In this document: positions 16,253 to 24,699 of the stretch, piece after piece | How positions within the stretch are numbered: position 1 is the stretch's first letter | How the letters are laid out: each line of letters starts with the position of its first letter | Assembly (NCBI RefSeq): GCF_902506455.1 | Contig: NZ_LR733844.1 | Coordinates: 2,241,866 to 2,305,865 of the forward strand | DNA length: 64,000 nucleotides | DNA from: Sphingomonas sp. 8AM | GTDB lineage: Bacteria; Pseudomonadota; Alphaproteobacteria; Sphingomonadales; Sphingomonadaceae | Direction of reading: 5' to 3' | Notes under the pieces: generated by a model | What the model saw: the letters and a program-made list of their open reading frames with translations, nothing else | Databases searched by the model: none | Told to the model about the DNA's origin: nothing | Program-made: the position numbers and the translations under genes

Positions 16253-18886
16253 CTACCGACTTCCCGTCAGGCTAAGCCGATTGCCAAGGTGGCGGAAGGC
16301 ACGGTCACGACAGGTGAGCAGGATGACCTGCATCCGCGTTGCCGCCTCCGTCAGAATCTCGGTCATGAGGTCGAGGCGGGTATCGTCCGAATAGACCAGC
16401 GGGTCGTCCAGGATCAGCGATACTGGCATTCCCTGCTCAAGGAGCATGTCGGCGAAGGCGAGCCGAGTGAGAACCGCCAGCTGCTCCTGCGTGCCCCTGG
16501 AGAGATCGCCGCAATTCTCGCCCAAACCGCCCCGCGCAATCGACGCCAGGCCAAGGTCTTCACCAAAGCCGGGATCAGCCCCCGGCAGTAGCCGTTCGAT
16601 GTGCCGGCGCGCACGTCGTGCCACCGGCCCGACGAACGTCCGTGACGTCTCGGCGCGTGCACTCTCCAACGTGTCGCGAAGCAGCTTCAGCGTCTCCGCT
16701 TCCTGCGTCACACGTGCTAGGTTAGCAACTGCGGCATCCGCCTCCTCCCGTGCGATCGCGGCGCGGTCGGCCAGCCCTTTGCCGCCTTCCGCCTCGATCC
16801 GCGCCTCGAGCCCGGCAATCACCTTTTGCAAATCAGTGTGCTGGCCCCGGGCAACATCGACCCGCTTGTCCAGCAGTCCGATCTGCCGCTCGATCGTCAC
16901 AACGTCATGCGCAGTCGCCGCGCGTTCGGCATCCTGCAGGTTGACGAGCGCTGCCGCCTCCTGCTGGCGCGCATCGCGCAAAGCGTCGTCAAGCGAGGCA
17001 ACCTCGGGCTTGGCTTCCAGGGTGGCAAGCTGTGCCGTGGCGTTCAGCGCATCCCGCTCGGCGCCAGCTTCCTGCACCATCAATGGAGCATTGCGCGCCT
17101 CCACTTCGCGCAACTGCTCGGATGCCACAGCATCGACACCTTCAGCCTTAGCTAGCGCCGTATCAGCCTCACCTAATCTGATGGTCAGCGCCTCAACGTC
17201 TGGTTCTTCGCCACTCCCCTCCCCTTCCGCGCCTTCCCGCAGTCCGGCGATGAAGAGCTTCAGGGCCGAGGCACCAGCCTCGATGTCGAGCATCGTCACG
17301 GCAGGTGTGATCCCGACGATCCGCGCTTCAAGCGTGCGAAGGTTAGCGACCGCGTCTCGCGCGGCCTCGTTGTGCGCGCGCGCCGCAGCCACACTCTCCA
17401 CTCCGTGCTCAGCCAAGCCTGCGTTCAGATCATCTGTCGCGTTGGCAAGTATCGTTTCGGCACCTTGCAGTCCGACCGGCGGTCGGATGATCAGTTCGGC
17501 ATCGCCAAGTCGGATGTGCGTCTCGCGAGACAGCATCCGATCTCCACGCTCCGCCGCAGCTCCGTCTATCATCAGGCCGCTGACATCGCCCGCGAACTCG
17601 ATCCGCGTCGCACCGGCATCCATAGCCGCCCGTGCCTTGTCCACGGCACGTTCACGTCCCTCGAGGGCCTTGATGACGGGGGTGGGGATCACCGCAGTCG
17701 CGAGCTGCCGCGTCGTTTCGTATTCGGCCTCCAGCGCAACCAGCTCAGTATATCGCCGTCGTGCCTCGCCGGTGGCACCCCGGCGCTCGCGCTCCGCAGC
17801 CCGTATCCGAGCAGCGTCAAGTGCCGCGTGGACAGTCCGCCGAGTGTCACGAGCACGGGTTAGCAGCTCACGGGCTGTCGTCGCTCGTTCCTGCGCGGCC
17901 GCCAGCTCCCCAACCAGGCCGGATCGGCTATCCCGTACCTTGCTGAGCGCCTTAGCCGTGTCGACGACAGTTTTGCGTGCAGTTGCTAGGCGCGATGCGA
18001 GATCCTCGAATGCCCTGACACGGTCGACAAGGCGGCCCTGCTCGGCGCGGCGTGTGTCGAGCAGCTGAGCGGCAGAACGCGCCACGTCGAGGTGGCCTAC
18101 CAGCGCCCGACGCCGCTCAGCATCGCCGGTATCAGCAAGATCGCGATCGAGCACCTTCAGCCGCGCCCGCGCAGCCTCAAGGTCTGAGAAGCCCTGCTCG
18201 AGTGCGGCAAGCCGAGTTGCCGCCTCGCTCGCGGCGCGTTGTGCTGCCTCATGCTCGTCGCGTGCCGCAGTCTGGCGGCCGGTCGGCCGACCGCTGTTGG
18301 TCCAGAATTCCGCGTACTGACTGTCGATGCGGGGGCGGACACGCTGGTAGGCGGCACCACCCATAATGGTGCCGACCTCAGCTTCCAGGGTAGCGCGAAC
18401 GCTGTCTCGCACAACCTCACCCGGCGCCGTCACTTCAAGCGCCTGCGCCTGCCCAACCCACAGCAGGCCGAGTGCGCCGTGCGCGGTTGCGTCGCCGCCC
18501 TGGCTGGTGTCGCGACGCGCACCGAGCAGTGCTTGCAGCTGCGCCTCGGCATCCTCGCCCTGGGCACGCCCGTTTGGTCCGCGAACCTCAACCGAGGCAC
18601 TCTTCAGGAAGCGCTTGCTGACTTCCCACGCCTCACCTTTCGCCTCAAAGCCGATCTCGATCTGCGGGGCGACGGCCTCACCGTAAGGCGCATAGCTACG
18701 CGCAAGCCGGTTGGCGGTGTTGTGCCGGATGAAGAAGGCGGCGCGTATCGCTTCCAACAGCGTCGACTTGCCGGTCTCGTTGGGCTCGATGATGACGTTC
18801 AGCCCATCGGTCAGCCCGTCGAGCACGTAGGGGTCGCGGTATTTGCGGAAGTTTGAAAGCGCGATGCGCCGGATCCGAAGGCTCAT
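16253..18886 (-). CDS. Rad50/SbcC-like AAA ATPase (YhaN type)
   Basis: An 877-residue SMC-like ATPase. Residues 1-50 carry LRIRRIALSNFRKYRDPYVL and the Walker A P35-NETGKST42 typical of the AAA_23/YhaN group. The middle (about 200-740) is a long Ala/Arg/Glu-rich coiled coil. The C-terminus has the ABC signature LSRGTQEQLAVLTRLAFAD and Walker B VSLILDDPLV. No zinc-hook CxxC is evident, which fits YhaN rather than classical SbcC. Its ATG overlaps the nuclease stop by four bases, so the two are a functional pair that tethers and processes DNA ends. Similar pairs occur in repair and in phage-defence contexts. Confidence 0.85.
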   Translation of the reverse strand: MSLRIRRIALSNFRKYRDPYVLDGLTDGLNVIIEPNETGKSTLLEAIRAAFFIRHNTANRLARSYAPYGEAVAPQIEIGFEAKGEAWEVSKRFLKSASVEVRGPNGRAQGEDAEAQLQALLGARRDTSQGGDATAHGALGLLWVGQAQALEVTAPGEVVRDSVRATLEAEVGTIMGGAAYQRVRPRIDSQYAEFWTNSGRPTGRQTAARDEHEAAQRAASEAATRLAALEQGFSDLEAARARLKVLDRDLADTGDAERRRALVGHLDVARSAAQLLDTRRAEQGRLVDRVRAFEDLASRLATARKTVVDTAKALSKVRDSRSGLVGELAAAQERATTARELLTRARDTRRTVHAALDAARIRAAERERRGATGEARRRYTELVALEAEYETTRQLATAVIPTPVIKALEGRERAVDKARAAMDAGATRIEFAGDVSGLMIDGAAAERGDRMLSRETHIRLGDAELIIRPPVGLQGAETILANATDDLNAGLAEHGVESVAAARAHNEAARDAVANLRTLEARIVGITPAVTMLDIEAGASALKLFIAGLREGAEGEGSGEEPDVEALTIRLGEADTALAKAEGVDAVASEQLREVEARNAPLMVQEAGAERDALNATAQLATLEAKPEVASLDDALRDARQQEAAALVNLQDAERAATAHDVVTIERQIGLLDKRVDVARGQHTDLQKVIAGLEARIEAEGGKGLADRAAIAREEADAAVANLARVTQEAETLKLLRDTLESARAETSRTFVGPVARRARRHIERLLPGADPGFGEDLGLASIARGGLGENCGDLSRGTQEQLAVLTRLAFADMLLEQGMPVSLILDDPLVYSDDTRLDLMTEILTEAATRMQVILLTCRDRAFRHLGNRLSLTGSR

Positions 18887-19998
18887 GCCGCGTCTTGCCC
18901 ACGCTGATGTTCTACGAACAGGCGCTCGAGCGCCCGCCTAGCCATGGCGCCGTCGCTGCCACCGGCCTCTATCAGGCTCATCAGCTTGGCCGCGGCCGTG
19001 CCGATCATCCCCTCGACTCGCAGGTCTGCCAGATCCTGTTCGCTCGGCCGACCGACGAGATCGTCGGCGACGACCGCCAGATGGCGGAGGCGGTGGCGCA
19101 GGTCATTGTCGAGGCGCGCAAGGATCGCGATACGATCGGACAGACTGACGATACCCGAGAGCGAGAGCTGCAAGAGGGTTGCCGATGCTTCGACCTGCGC
19201 GAGCAGCCGGTCGCACTCGGCGGCAAAGCCCTCCGCGTCGGCTACCGTCCACGAACGCATCAGCCACTGGAACCTGCCAGTACGGATTGGCGACACCGAC
19301 GGCTCCGCCCCGGCCTCAAGCGTCACGAGCAGAGCGTAGCCCGGCTCATCCCGCTGGAAGCGGTCGGTTTCCGGCGTTCCGGAGTACCAGGTACGCGCAT
19401 CGATCCTGAGGCTTCCGTGCCAGTCGCCGAGCGCAAAATAGTCGAGGTTGGAGCGCTGCGCGCGATCGGGCGCAATCTGGTTCTGCGCCTCGCCGCGCGA
19501 TGAGAAGTCGCGGATCGAGCCGTGAGCGAGACCGATGCGTAAGCTCGCGCCTGGCGCCTCCATCGTGTCGAACAGCGCGGTTGGATCGTCGAGATTGTGC
19601 CGGTGGGTTAGCGGTGCCGGCAGCAGCCACTGCCCGGGCTCCAACTCGTATGGCACCGGCTCGGCAAGGATGCGGACATTGGCGACGCCCTTGGCGCGGA
19701 CACGGTCCCACAAGCCGCTATTGCGGGCGAAGTCGTGGTTGCCGGGCAGCAGCCACCAGGTACAGGCATAGCGCTGCATTCGCGACACCGCCTGCACGAT
19801 CACCCGGTCTTCCGGTCCCTCTGTGTCAAATACGTCGCCCGCCACCAGCACGTGCGCGACGTCATGCTCGGTTGCAGCTTTGCCGATCGCGTCGATCGCA
19901 TCGAACCGCGCCTCGCTAAGGGCGGCGCGCACGTCGCTGTCGAAGCGACCATACGGCTTGCCGAGTTGCCAGTCGGCTGTGTGGATCAGGCGTAACAT
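18883..19998 (-). CDS. Mre11/SbcD-like DNA repair nuclease (YhaO type)
   Basis: A 371-residue calcineurin-like phosphoesterase. The motifs are H6-T-A-D9-WQLGK, AGDVFDTEGPE, LLPGNHD near 98, then LAHGSI and GDWHG, giving the two-metal site of Mre11/SbcD nucleases. The C-terminal 130 residues are the helical capping region that contacts the ATPase. I start at ATG 19998 because AGAAGG lies just upstream and the first motif begins immediately; the 80-residue upstream extension is Arg-rich and not conserved. It is coupled to the YhaN-like gene by an ATGA overlap. VapBC lies 76 bases upstream on the same strand. Confidence 0.85.
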   Translation of the reverse strand: MLRLIHTADWQLGKPYGRFDSDVRAALSEARFDAIDAIGKAATEHDVAHVLVAGDVFDTEGPEDRVIVQAVSRMQRYACTWWLLPGNHDFARNSGLWDRVRAKGVANVRILAEPVPYELEPGQWLLPAPLTHRHNLDDPTALFDTMEAPGASLRIGLAHGSIRDFSSRGEAQNQIAPDRAQRSNLDYFALGDWHGSLRIDARTWYSGTPETDRFQRDEPGYALLVTLEAGAEPSVSPIRTGRFQWLMRSWTVADAEGFAAECDRLLAQVEASATLLQLSLSGIVSLSDRIAILARLDNDLRHRLRHLAVVADDLVGRPSEQDLADLRVEGMIGTAAAKLMSLIEAGGSDGAMARRALERLFVEHQRGQDAA

Positions 19999-20074
19999 GG
20001 AAACCTTCTGGCGGTGCGGGTTATGGCTGTCGAGCGGGACGTCCTGCCCCCCCCTACCCCGCCACCATGTAAAG

Positions 20075-20461
20075 TCAGCGGATCGCGATAACCTTGACCT
20101 CAACGGCATCGGCGATCTTCTTCCAGTTCTGGTCACTCGTCCACGCGGGCAGGCCGTCGCGCCGCGCGAGGGCCAGGCAGAAGCGGTCACCGAGGCTAAG
20201 CCCCGCCTCGGCTGTTGCCGCCCGTAACCGCCCGGCAATCTGCGCGAGTGCCTTGTCGGCCGGCACGACCGTCAGCGGTATTGGATCGAGCATCGCATCG
20301 ACTTCGCGCTCGGGCATGCCGGTATGGACGAAGTGGCTGACGACCTCGGCATAGTTGACGCTACTTACCCGCGCCCCACCGATCTCAGCCGCGACCTTTG
20401 CCGCTCCACGCTCGCCCTTGAGCATGGCAATGATCGCCGACGCGTCCAGAACTACGCTCAT
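20075..20461 (-). CDS. vapC: VapC-type PIN-domain toxin
   Basis: A 128-residue PIN-domain ribonuclease. The acidic residues are in place: VVLDASAII (D6), NYAEVVSHF (Glu near 39), SLGDRFCLALA (Asp near 94) and WTSDQNW (Asp near 110). VapC toxins cut tRNA or rRNA when the antitoxin is degraded. The start overlaps the antitoxin stop by four bases, the usual coupling. The toxin appears intact. Confidence 0.88.
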   Translation of the reverse strand: MSVVLDASAIIAMLKGERGAAKVAAEIGGARVSSVNYAEVVSHFVHTGMPEREVDAMLDPIPLTVVPADKALAQIAGRLRAATAEAGLSLGDRFCLALARRDGLPAWTSDQNWKKIADAVEVKVIAIR

Positions 20462-20703
20462 TCGCCGCTCTCCTCGCGACGTCGGGCAAGAAACGCGTCA
20501 ACGGATGCGTCGGGGTTACCGCCGGTGTACTGCTTGGCTAGCGCTTGGGCGCGTGCCACCGCCTGGCCTGCCGTCCGCAACACTACGCCATCCTCGGTTT
20601 CGTCCAGGTAGACCGCACCGCCGCCACTCAGACCAAGACGCTTCCGGACGTCCGCCGGCAGGCTCATGCGCCCGTTGGGCGTGATGTTGATTTGCAAGGT
20701 CAT
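20458..20703 (-). CDS. vapB: VapB-type AbrB/SpoVT antitoxin
   Basis: An 81-residue protein. The N-terminal swapped-hairpin AbrB domain, TLQINITPNGRMSLPADVRK and RLGLSGGGAVYLDETEDG, binds DNA and represses the operon. The C-terminal tail (about 50-81, ARAQALAKQYTG and FLARRREESGE) is the part that neutralises VapC. The ATG at 20701-20703 starts the domain precisely; a longer frame adds 21 unconserved residues. First gene of vapBC, which may also read through into the yhaO/yhaN-like genes. Confidence 0.85.
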   Translation of the reverse strand: MTLQINITPNGRMSLPADVRKRLGLSGGGAVYLDETEDGVVLRTAGQAVARAQALAKQYTGGNPDASVDAFLARRREESGE

Positions 20704-20970
20704 AATGACACACCCGCCCCTGTGGTTACACTGGTATCGCATAGCTGAGCTGGCCGTCTTAGGCAACGAGTGGGTCTTGATGCTCCAATCTCATTCTTAT
20801 GTCTCTTGTACCGTCGTGTGGCATACCGTCACAGCCGTGCTAAACACCTATCTCGGTAGGTACGTTTTAGGTATACCTTACTAAGATCGGCACATAGCTA
20901 GTTCTTTATAGGCCTCTAAACCATCTAAAAAGGACTGGGCAAACAAGCACCACGTATCGAAGACTGGAGC

Positions 20971-21615
20971 ATGTTCATCCGAGCCTACCTCCGCGCGTCT
21001 ACCTCCGAGCAGGACGCGTCACGCGGACGCGAAGCTCTCGATGTATTCGCGGCGGAGCGAGGCTTACGGATCGCAGCGCGCTACGTTGAAAATGAGAGTG
21101 GGGCTAAGCTGGATCGGCCTGAGTTGTTCCGCTTGCTCGCGGACTGTGAGTCTGGTGACGTTCTGCTGGTGGAGTAGCTTGATCGGCTGTCTCGCCTGAC
21201 ATCCAGCGACTGGCAGCAACTGCGCGGCTTGATCGACGCCAAGGAGGTCCGCATCGTTGCTCTCGATCTTCCGACATCGTGGAGCCTGACTGCGTCGGTT
21301 GACGAGTTCACCGACCGCATGTTCGCGGCGGTCAACGCCATGATGCTCGACGTCCTCGCAGCGGTCGCGCGCAAGGACTATGAGGATCGGCGTCGCCGTC
21401 AAACCAAGGGTACTGCCAAGGCGAAGGCGGCCGGGCTCTATAAAGGCCGTCCAGCGAACAAGGCCCGCAACGCTGCAATCTCCTCTCTGCTGAGCAACGG
21501 CCGCACATGGCGAGAGATCATGGATGCAACCGGATGCAGCCGCACCTTACTGGCGAAGATCGCTCGCGATCGTCGGCTGCCCAACGCCGAGCCGGGCGCC
21601 GAAACGACTAACTAA
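20971..21615 (+). pseudogene. Serine resolvase/invertase, amber-interrupted
   Basis: The N-terminal catalytic domain FIRAYLRASTSEQDASRGRE carries the nucleophilic Ser and is followed by ENESGAKLDRPELFRLLADC and GDVLLVE. A TAG (21175-21177) then replaces the residue before LDRLSRLTSSDWQQLRGLID. The frame continues unbroken to a C-terminal helix-turn-helix (RTWREIMDATGCSRTLLAKI) ending at 21615. Only this one codon breaks a 214-residue Tn3/Hin-type recombinase; CAG or GAG to TAG is a single change. The AT-richer spacer upstream contains TAGGTACG and GGTATACC units near 20855-20880 that could be remnants of a resolution site. Confidence 0.8.
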
Positions 21616-21900
21616 TTATGGGGCGGTCGCCCTTCCTTCCCCGACGGTCCATCCTCCCCTTGCGGCGAACTCAGCACACGTACGTTCGCGGTCGTGGAAC
21701 TGACGCGTCGATCTGCGAAACTGCCTCGTGAAGGAACACTCCGATTACACAGGCCTACCGCAGTATGGCTGGCTTGCTCTTAGAAAGCCAACTAGTTCGC
21801 GTACGTCCACCATTGGTCGCCAGCGACCAGACTGAAAGTGGGCATCTAAGTGGGCAAAATAAACAGCCGAACTGCTAACGGCCTGTAAAAAGGCGGTTTT

Positions 21901-21991
21901 TGGCGGAGCGGGAGGGATTCGAACCCTCGATACGCTTTTGACGTATACTCACTTTCCAGGCGAGCGCCTTCGACCACTCGGCCACCGCTCC
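21901..21991 (-). tRNA. tRNA-Ser (GGA anticodon)
   Basis: A 91-base class II tRNA on the minus strand. The acceptor stem GGAGCGG pairs with CCGCTCC, followed by discriminator G and an encoded CCA (21901-21903). The anticodon stem CTCGC/GTGAG holds the loop CTGGAAA with anticodon GGA. A long variable arm ATACG/CGTAT and the T arm GAGGGTTCGAATCCCTC complete it. It decodes UCC and UCU. Its 3' end faces the accessory block to the left, and a hairpin-like AACGGCC/GGCGGTT (21877-21898) adjoins it. tRNA 3' ends are frequent integration sites. Confidence 0.95.
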
Positions 21992-22081
21992 GCATGCTTG
22001 GAAGGGCGGCACTAGTCGGAGTCGCCACCGTGCGCAAGCGCGTCGATTGCCTCGTGCGCGACGATGCGGCACGCTGCGGGC

Positions 22082-22933
22082 ATGTCGACGCTCGCTGCCT
22101 TGCTACTGCTTGCCCAGGCGCCCGCCGCTGCGGTGCCCGCGCCCCATGATCCGGTCGAAAGCGACTGGCGCACCATCCCGGATGACGAGCTGCTCGTGAT
22201 GCGGCTGGCGGGTGATCGTACCGTCGTGATCCGGCTCGCCGCGACCTATGCGCCGCTACACGTCGCCAGCATACGAGCGCTCGCGCACGCACATTGGTGG
22301 GACCGACTGAGCGTCTACCGCGTGCAGGAGAACTGGGTGGCGCAATGGGGCGACGCCAGCGAGAAGAAGCCGCTCGCCCCCGGCGTACCGACGCATCTGC
22401 CGCCCGAGTTCGAGATCGCGCGCTTCGCGCCCGCGCAGACGCTGACGCGCGCCGATCCGCATTCCGTGGTGTCGGGGATCACCGCGGACGGCTGGCCGGT
22501 CGCCAGCGACAGGCGCGGCCACGCGTGGCTGACGCATTGCTATGGCATGGTCAATGTCGCGCGCGATGCGGACCCGACTTCCGGATCGGGGGCAGAAATG
22601 TCGACGCCGATCGGGCAGTCGGCGCGGCGGCTCGACCGCAATTACGCGCTGGTCGGGCGGATCATCGCGGGGATGCACTATCTGTCGTCCCTGCCGCGCA
22701 GCGACGCGCCGATGGGCTTCTACGCCAACCCAGCCGAGCGCACACCGATCGTCGAGATACGGCTCGCCAGCGACATCCCGGCGGCGGAGCGCCCGCGCTA
22801 TCAGTACCGCTCCGCCGACAATCCGCGCTTCGCGGCGATGATCCGGCGGCGCGAGAATCCGCCCGCGCCGACGGTCGGCGGTGGCGGGATCGAGGTGTGC
22901 GAGGTGCCGCTGGAAGTGCGGCGGGTGCCGTGA
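22082..22933 (+). CDS. Cyclophilin-type peptidyl-prolyl isomerase, exported
   Basis: A 283-residue periplasmic protein. The signal peptide STLAALLLLAQAPAAAVPA is followed by a cyclophilin domain: DRTVVIRLAATYAPLHVASI, then WWDRLSVYRVQENWVAQWGD in place of the canonical FHRVIPGFMIQGGD, then GMVNVARDAD and the C-terminal strands. Several active-site residues differ from classical cyclophilin, so activity may be low or altered. The start ATG 22082 opens the signal peptide; an in-frame ATG 18 bases earlier exists. It is the first gene on the conserved side of the tRNA. Confidence 0.75.
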   Translation: MSTLAALLLLAQAPAAAVPAPHDPVESDWRTIPDDELLVMRLAGDRTVVIRLAATYAPLHVASIRALAHAHWWDRLSVYRVQENWVAQWGDASEKKPLAPGVPTHLPPEFEIARFAPAQTLTRADPHSVVSGITADGWPVASDRRGHAWLTHCYGMVNVARDADPTSGSGAEMSTPIGQSARRLDRNYALVGRIIAGMHYLSSLPRSDAPMGFYANPAERTPIVEIRLASDIPAAERPRYQYRSADNPRFAAMIRRRENPPAPTVGGGGIEVCEVPLEVRRVP

Positions 22934-23128
22934 AATTACGAGGGCTTGATCGTCCTCTCGACGCCCCGGTGCCACGCCGGGCCCTCGCTTGATGCCGCAA
23001 CCACGTCGGAAGAACCGGGATGCCGGATCCCGTCCGCGCTGACGGGGGGACGTGAGCGGGGCGAGCAGGTCCGCACGACTTCGTTGCCGGGAAACGTGGC
23101 TCCCCGGCGAACGTTCGGACGGGCGATC

Positions 23129-23734
23129 CTACCGCTGCGCGCCGATCCAGTCGGACACCTGCTGCGCCACTTGATTGGCTGCCTGGCTCAGCGCGGTGCC
23201 GGATTGCGCCGCATCTATCGCAGAGACCGGCACCCGCGCCTCGAAGCGGCGCTTCTCGACCGCAGGCTTGCCCGCCGGCGTGAACGACGCATCATAGGTC
23301 ACCACCGCCTGCCGCTGCACCGCATCGACCCCGAAGGTCCGCAGCTCACCGCCGAGCGTCGCACTCGGCGAGTCGAACGATTGCGCCGGCGACAGCACCA
23401 CCATCTGCGCGCGCGCGGTCAGCGTATCGGACAGCAGCCGCGCGAACAGCCGCGCCGGCGGCTCGGCCCATTGTGCGTCCTTGACATAGGCGAGCGACGT
23501 GTCGGTCGCCTGCACCGGCACGCGCGTCCCGGCGATCGACTGCGGCACCGCCGGCACCTCGATCACGATCGCGCGGCCGGTCGCGGAGTTCTGCACCGTC
23601 CCCGCCGCCGGCTGTACCTGCGGCGCGATCGTCAACAGCGACGGTGGCGGCGACGCGCCGAACCGGATGCAGCCGGCCAGCGGCACCAGCGCCGCGACGA
23701 TCAGGAGCTTGTTCGCCAAAGCACGCACGGTCAC
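23129..23734 (-). CDS. ABC-type transport auxiliary lipoprotein (PqiC/YmbA-like)
   Basis: A 201-residue lipoprotein. Its signal sequence ends in the lipobox LAGC (Cys22). The mature part begins IRFGASPPPSLLTIAP, followed by IVIEVPAVPQSIAGTRVPV and YVKDAQWAEPPARLFARLL, typical of the DUF330-like auxiliary lipoproteins that accompany MCE/Mla transporters. It probably sits at the outer membrane and receives lipid from the MCE protein. Last gene of the four-gene transporter operon; its start overlaps the MCE gene stop by four bases. Confidence 0.82.
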   Translation of the reverse strand: MTVRALANKLLIVAALVPLAGCIRFGASPPPSLLTIAPQVQPAAGTVQNSATGRAIVIEVPAVPQSIAGTRVPVQATDTSLAYVKDAQWAEPPARLFARLLSDTLTARAQMVVLSPAQSFDSPSATLGGELRTFGVDAVQRQAVVTYDASFTPAGKPAVEKRRFEARVPVSAIDAAQSGTALSQAANQVAQQVSDWIGAQR

Positions 23735-24696
23735 TTCCCCTTATAGTCCGGCAGCGCCGGCTGCCCCACCAGCGAGCTGGCGCCACCCTGCTCGACCCGC
23801 TCGCTAATCGACTTCAGCGACGAGGCGGTCACGCGCAGATCACGCACCAGCTGGTTGACCTGCGGGATCGTCTGCTTGCTGAACGTCGTCAGCCCCGGTC
23901 GCGCATCGCCGATCGCGGAATTGAGCGTATCCGCGCTCTGCTGCGCCGAGGTGATCGCCTTGTTGAGATTGGCCATCGCCGGCTGGACGTCGTTCGCCAG
24001 CACGCCGTTGGTGGTTTGCGCCAGCGCGCCGATCTGCTCGGCGGCATTGCCCGCCTGCTGGATCGCGATCCGCGTCTGTGCCAGCGTCGCGGCAATCTCC
24101 GGCCCACGATCGGCGAGCGCGTCGGTCAGGCGATTGGTATTGTCGAGGATGCCGGCGATCGACGCCTGGTTGCGGTCGCTCAACATGCCCGTCAACCGCT
24201 CGGTCAGCGTCGACAGTCGCTCTAGCAATTGCGGCGCGGAATTGAGGATCGCGCCGATCCCGCCAGTCTTGGTCGGGATCACTGGCACGCCCAGCGGGCA
24301 GACGCTCTTGGCGGCGTCGCCGTCGGGGCACGTGATCGGCTGCGCGCCCTTGGTCGCGCCGTCCAGGCTGACGGTGCTGGTGCCGGTGAAGCTGCCCTGG
24401 ATCGTCGCGGTGGTGCCGCGCAGGATCGGCGTGTCGTTGTTTACGCTGATCCGCACGCGCACATATTGCGGATCGGGCTTCCACAGCGAGATGCTCTTCA
24501 CCTGCCCCGACGGCACACCCGAGAAGGTCACCGACGATCCCTTCGCCAGACCGTCGACCGCCTGCCGGAAGAAAATGTCATAGTCGCGCTCTTCCGCGCC
24601 GCCGATCCGGGCGATCCACACCGTGAAGACCGCCACCAGCGCCAGCAGGATCAGCACCACCGCGCCGACGAGGACATGGTTCGAACGCGTTTCCAT
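23731..24696 (-). CDS. MlaD-like MCE-domain protein
   Basis: A 321-residue protein. One N-terminal transmembrane helix (HVLVGAVVLILLALVAVFTV) anchors it. A single MCE domain (about 38-115) contains GLAKGSSVTFSGVPSGQVKS. A long helical C-terminus (160-310) with repeated Ala/Gln/Thr heptads could form a periplasmic tunnel. In Mla-type systems this protein binds lipid and passes it between membrane and periplasm. Three bases after the ATPase gene; overlaps the lipoprotein gene. An insert with two Cys (ITCPDGDAAKSVCP, about 122-135) may form a disulfide. Confidence 0.88.
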   Translation of the reverse strand: METRSNHVLVGAVVLILLALVAVFTVWIARIGGAEERDYDIFFRQAVDGLAKGSSVTFSGVPSGQVKSISLWKPDPQYVRVRISVNNDTPILRGTTATIQGSFTGTSTVSLDGATKGAQPITCPDGDAAKSVCPLGVPVIPTKTGGIGAILNSAPQLLERLSTLTERLTGMLSDRNQASIAGILDNTNRLTDALADRGPEIAATLAQTRIAIQQAGNAAEQIGALAQTTNGVLANDVQPAMANLNKAITSAQQSADTLNSAIGDARPGLTTFSKQTIPQVNQLVRDLRVTASSLKSISERVEQGGASSLVGQPALPDYKGK

Positions 24697-24699
24697 CTC

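Noticed and set aside
21846..22292. Minus-strand frame covering tRNA-Ser
   Set aside because: It translates through the tRNA gene; the tRNA fold is unambiguous.
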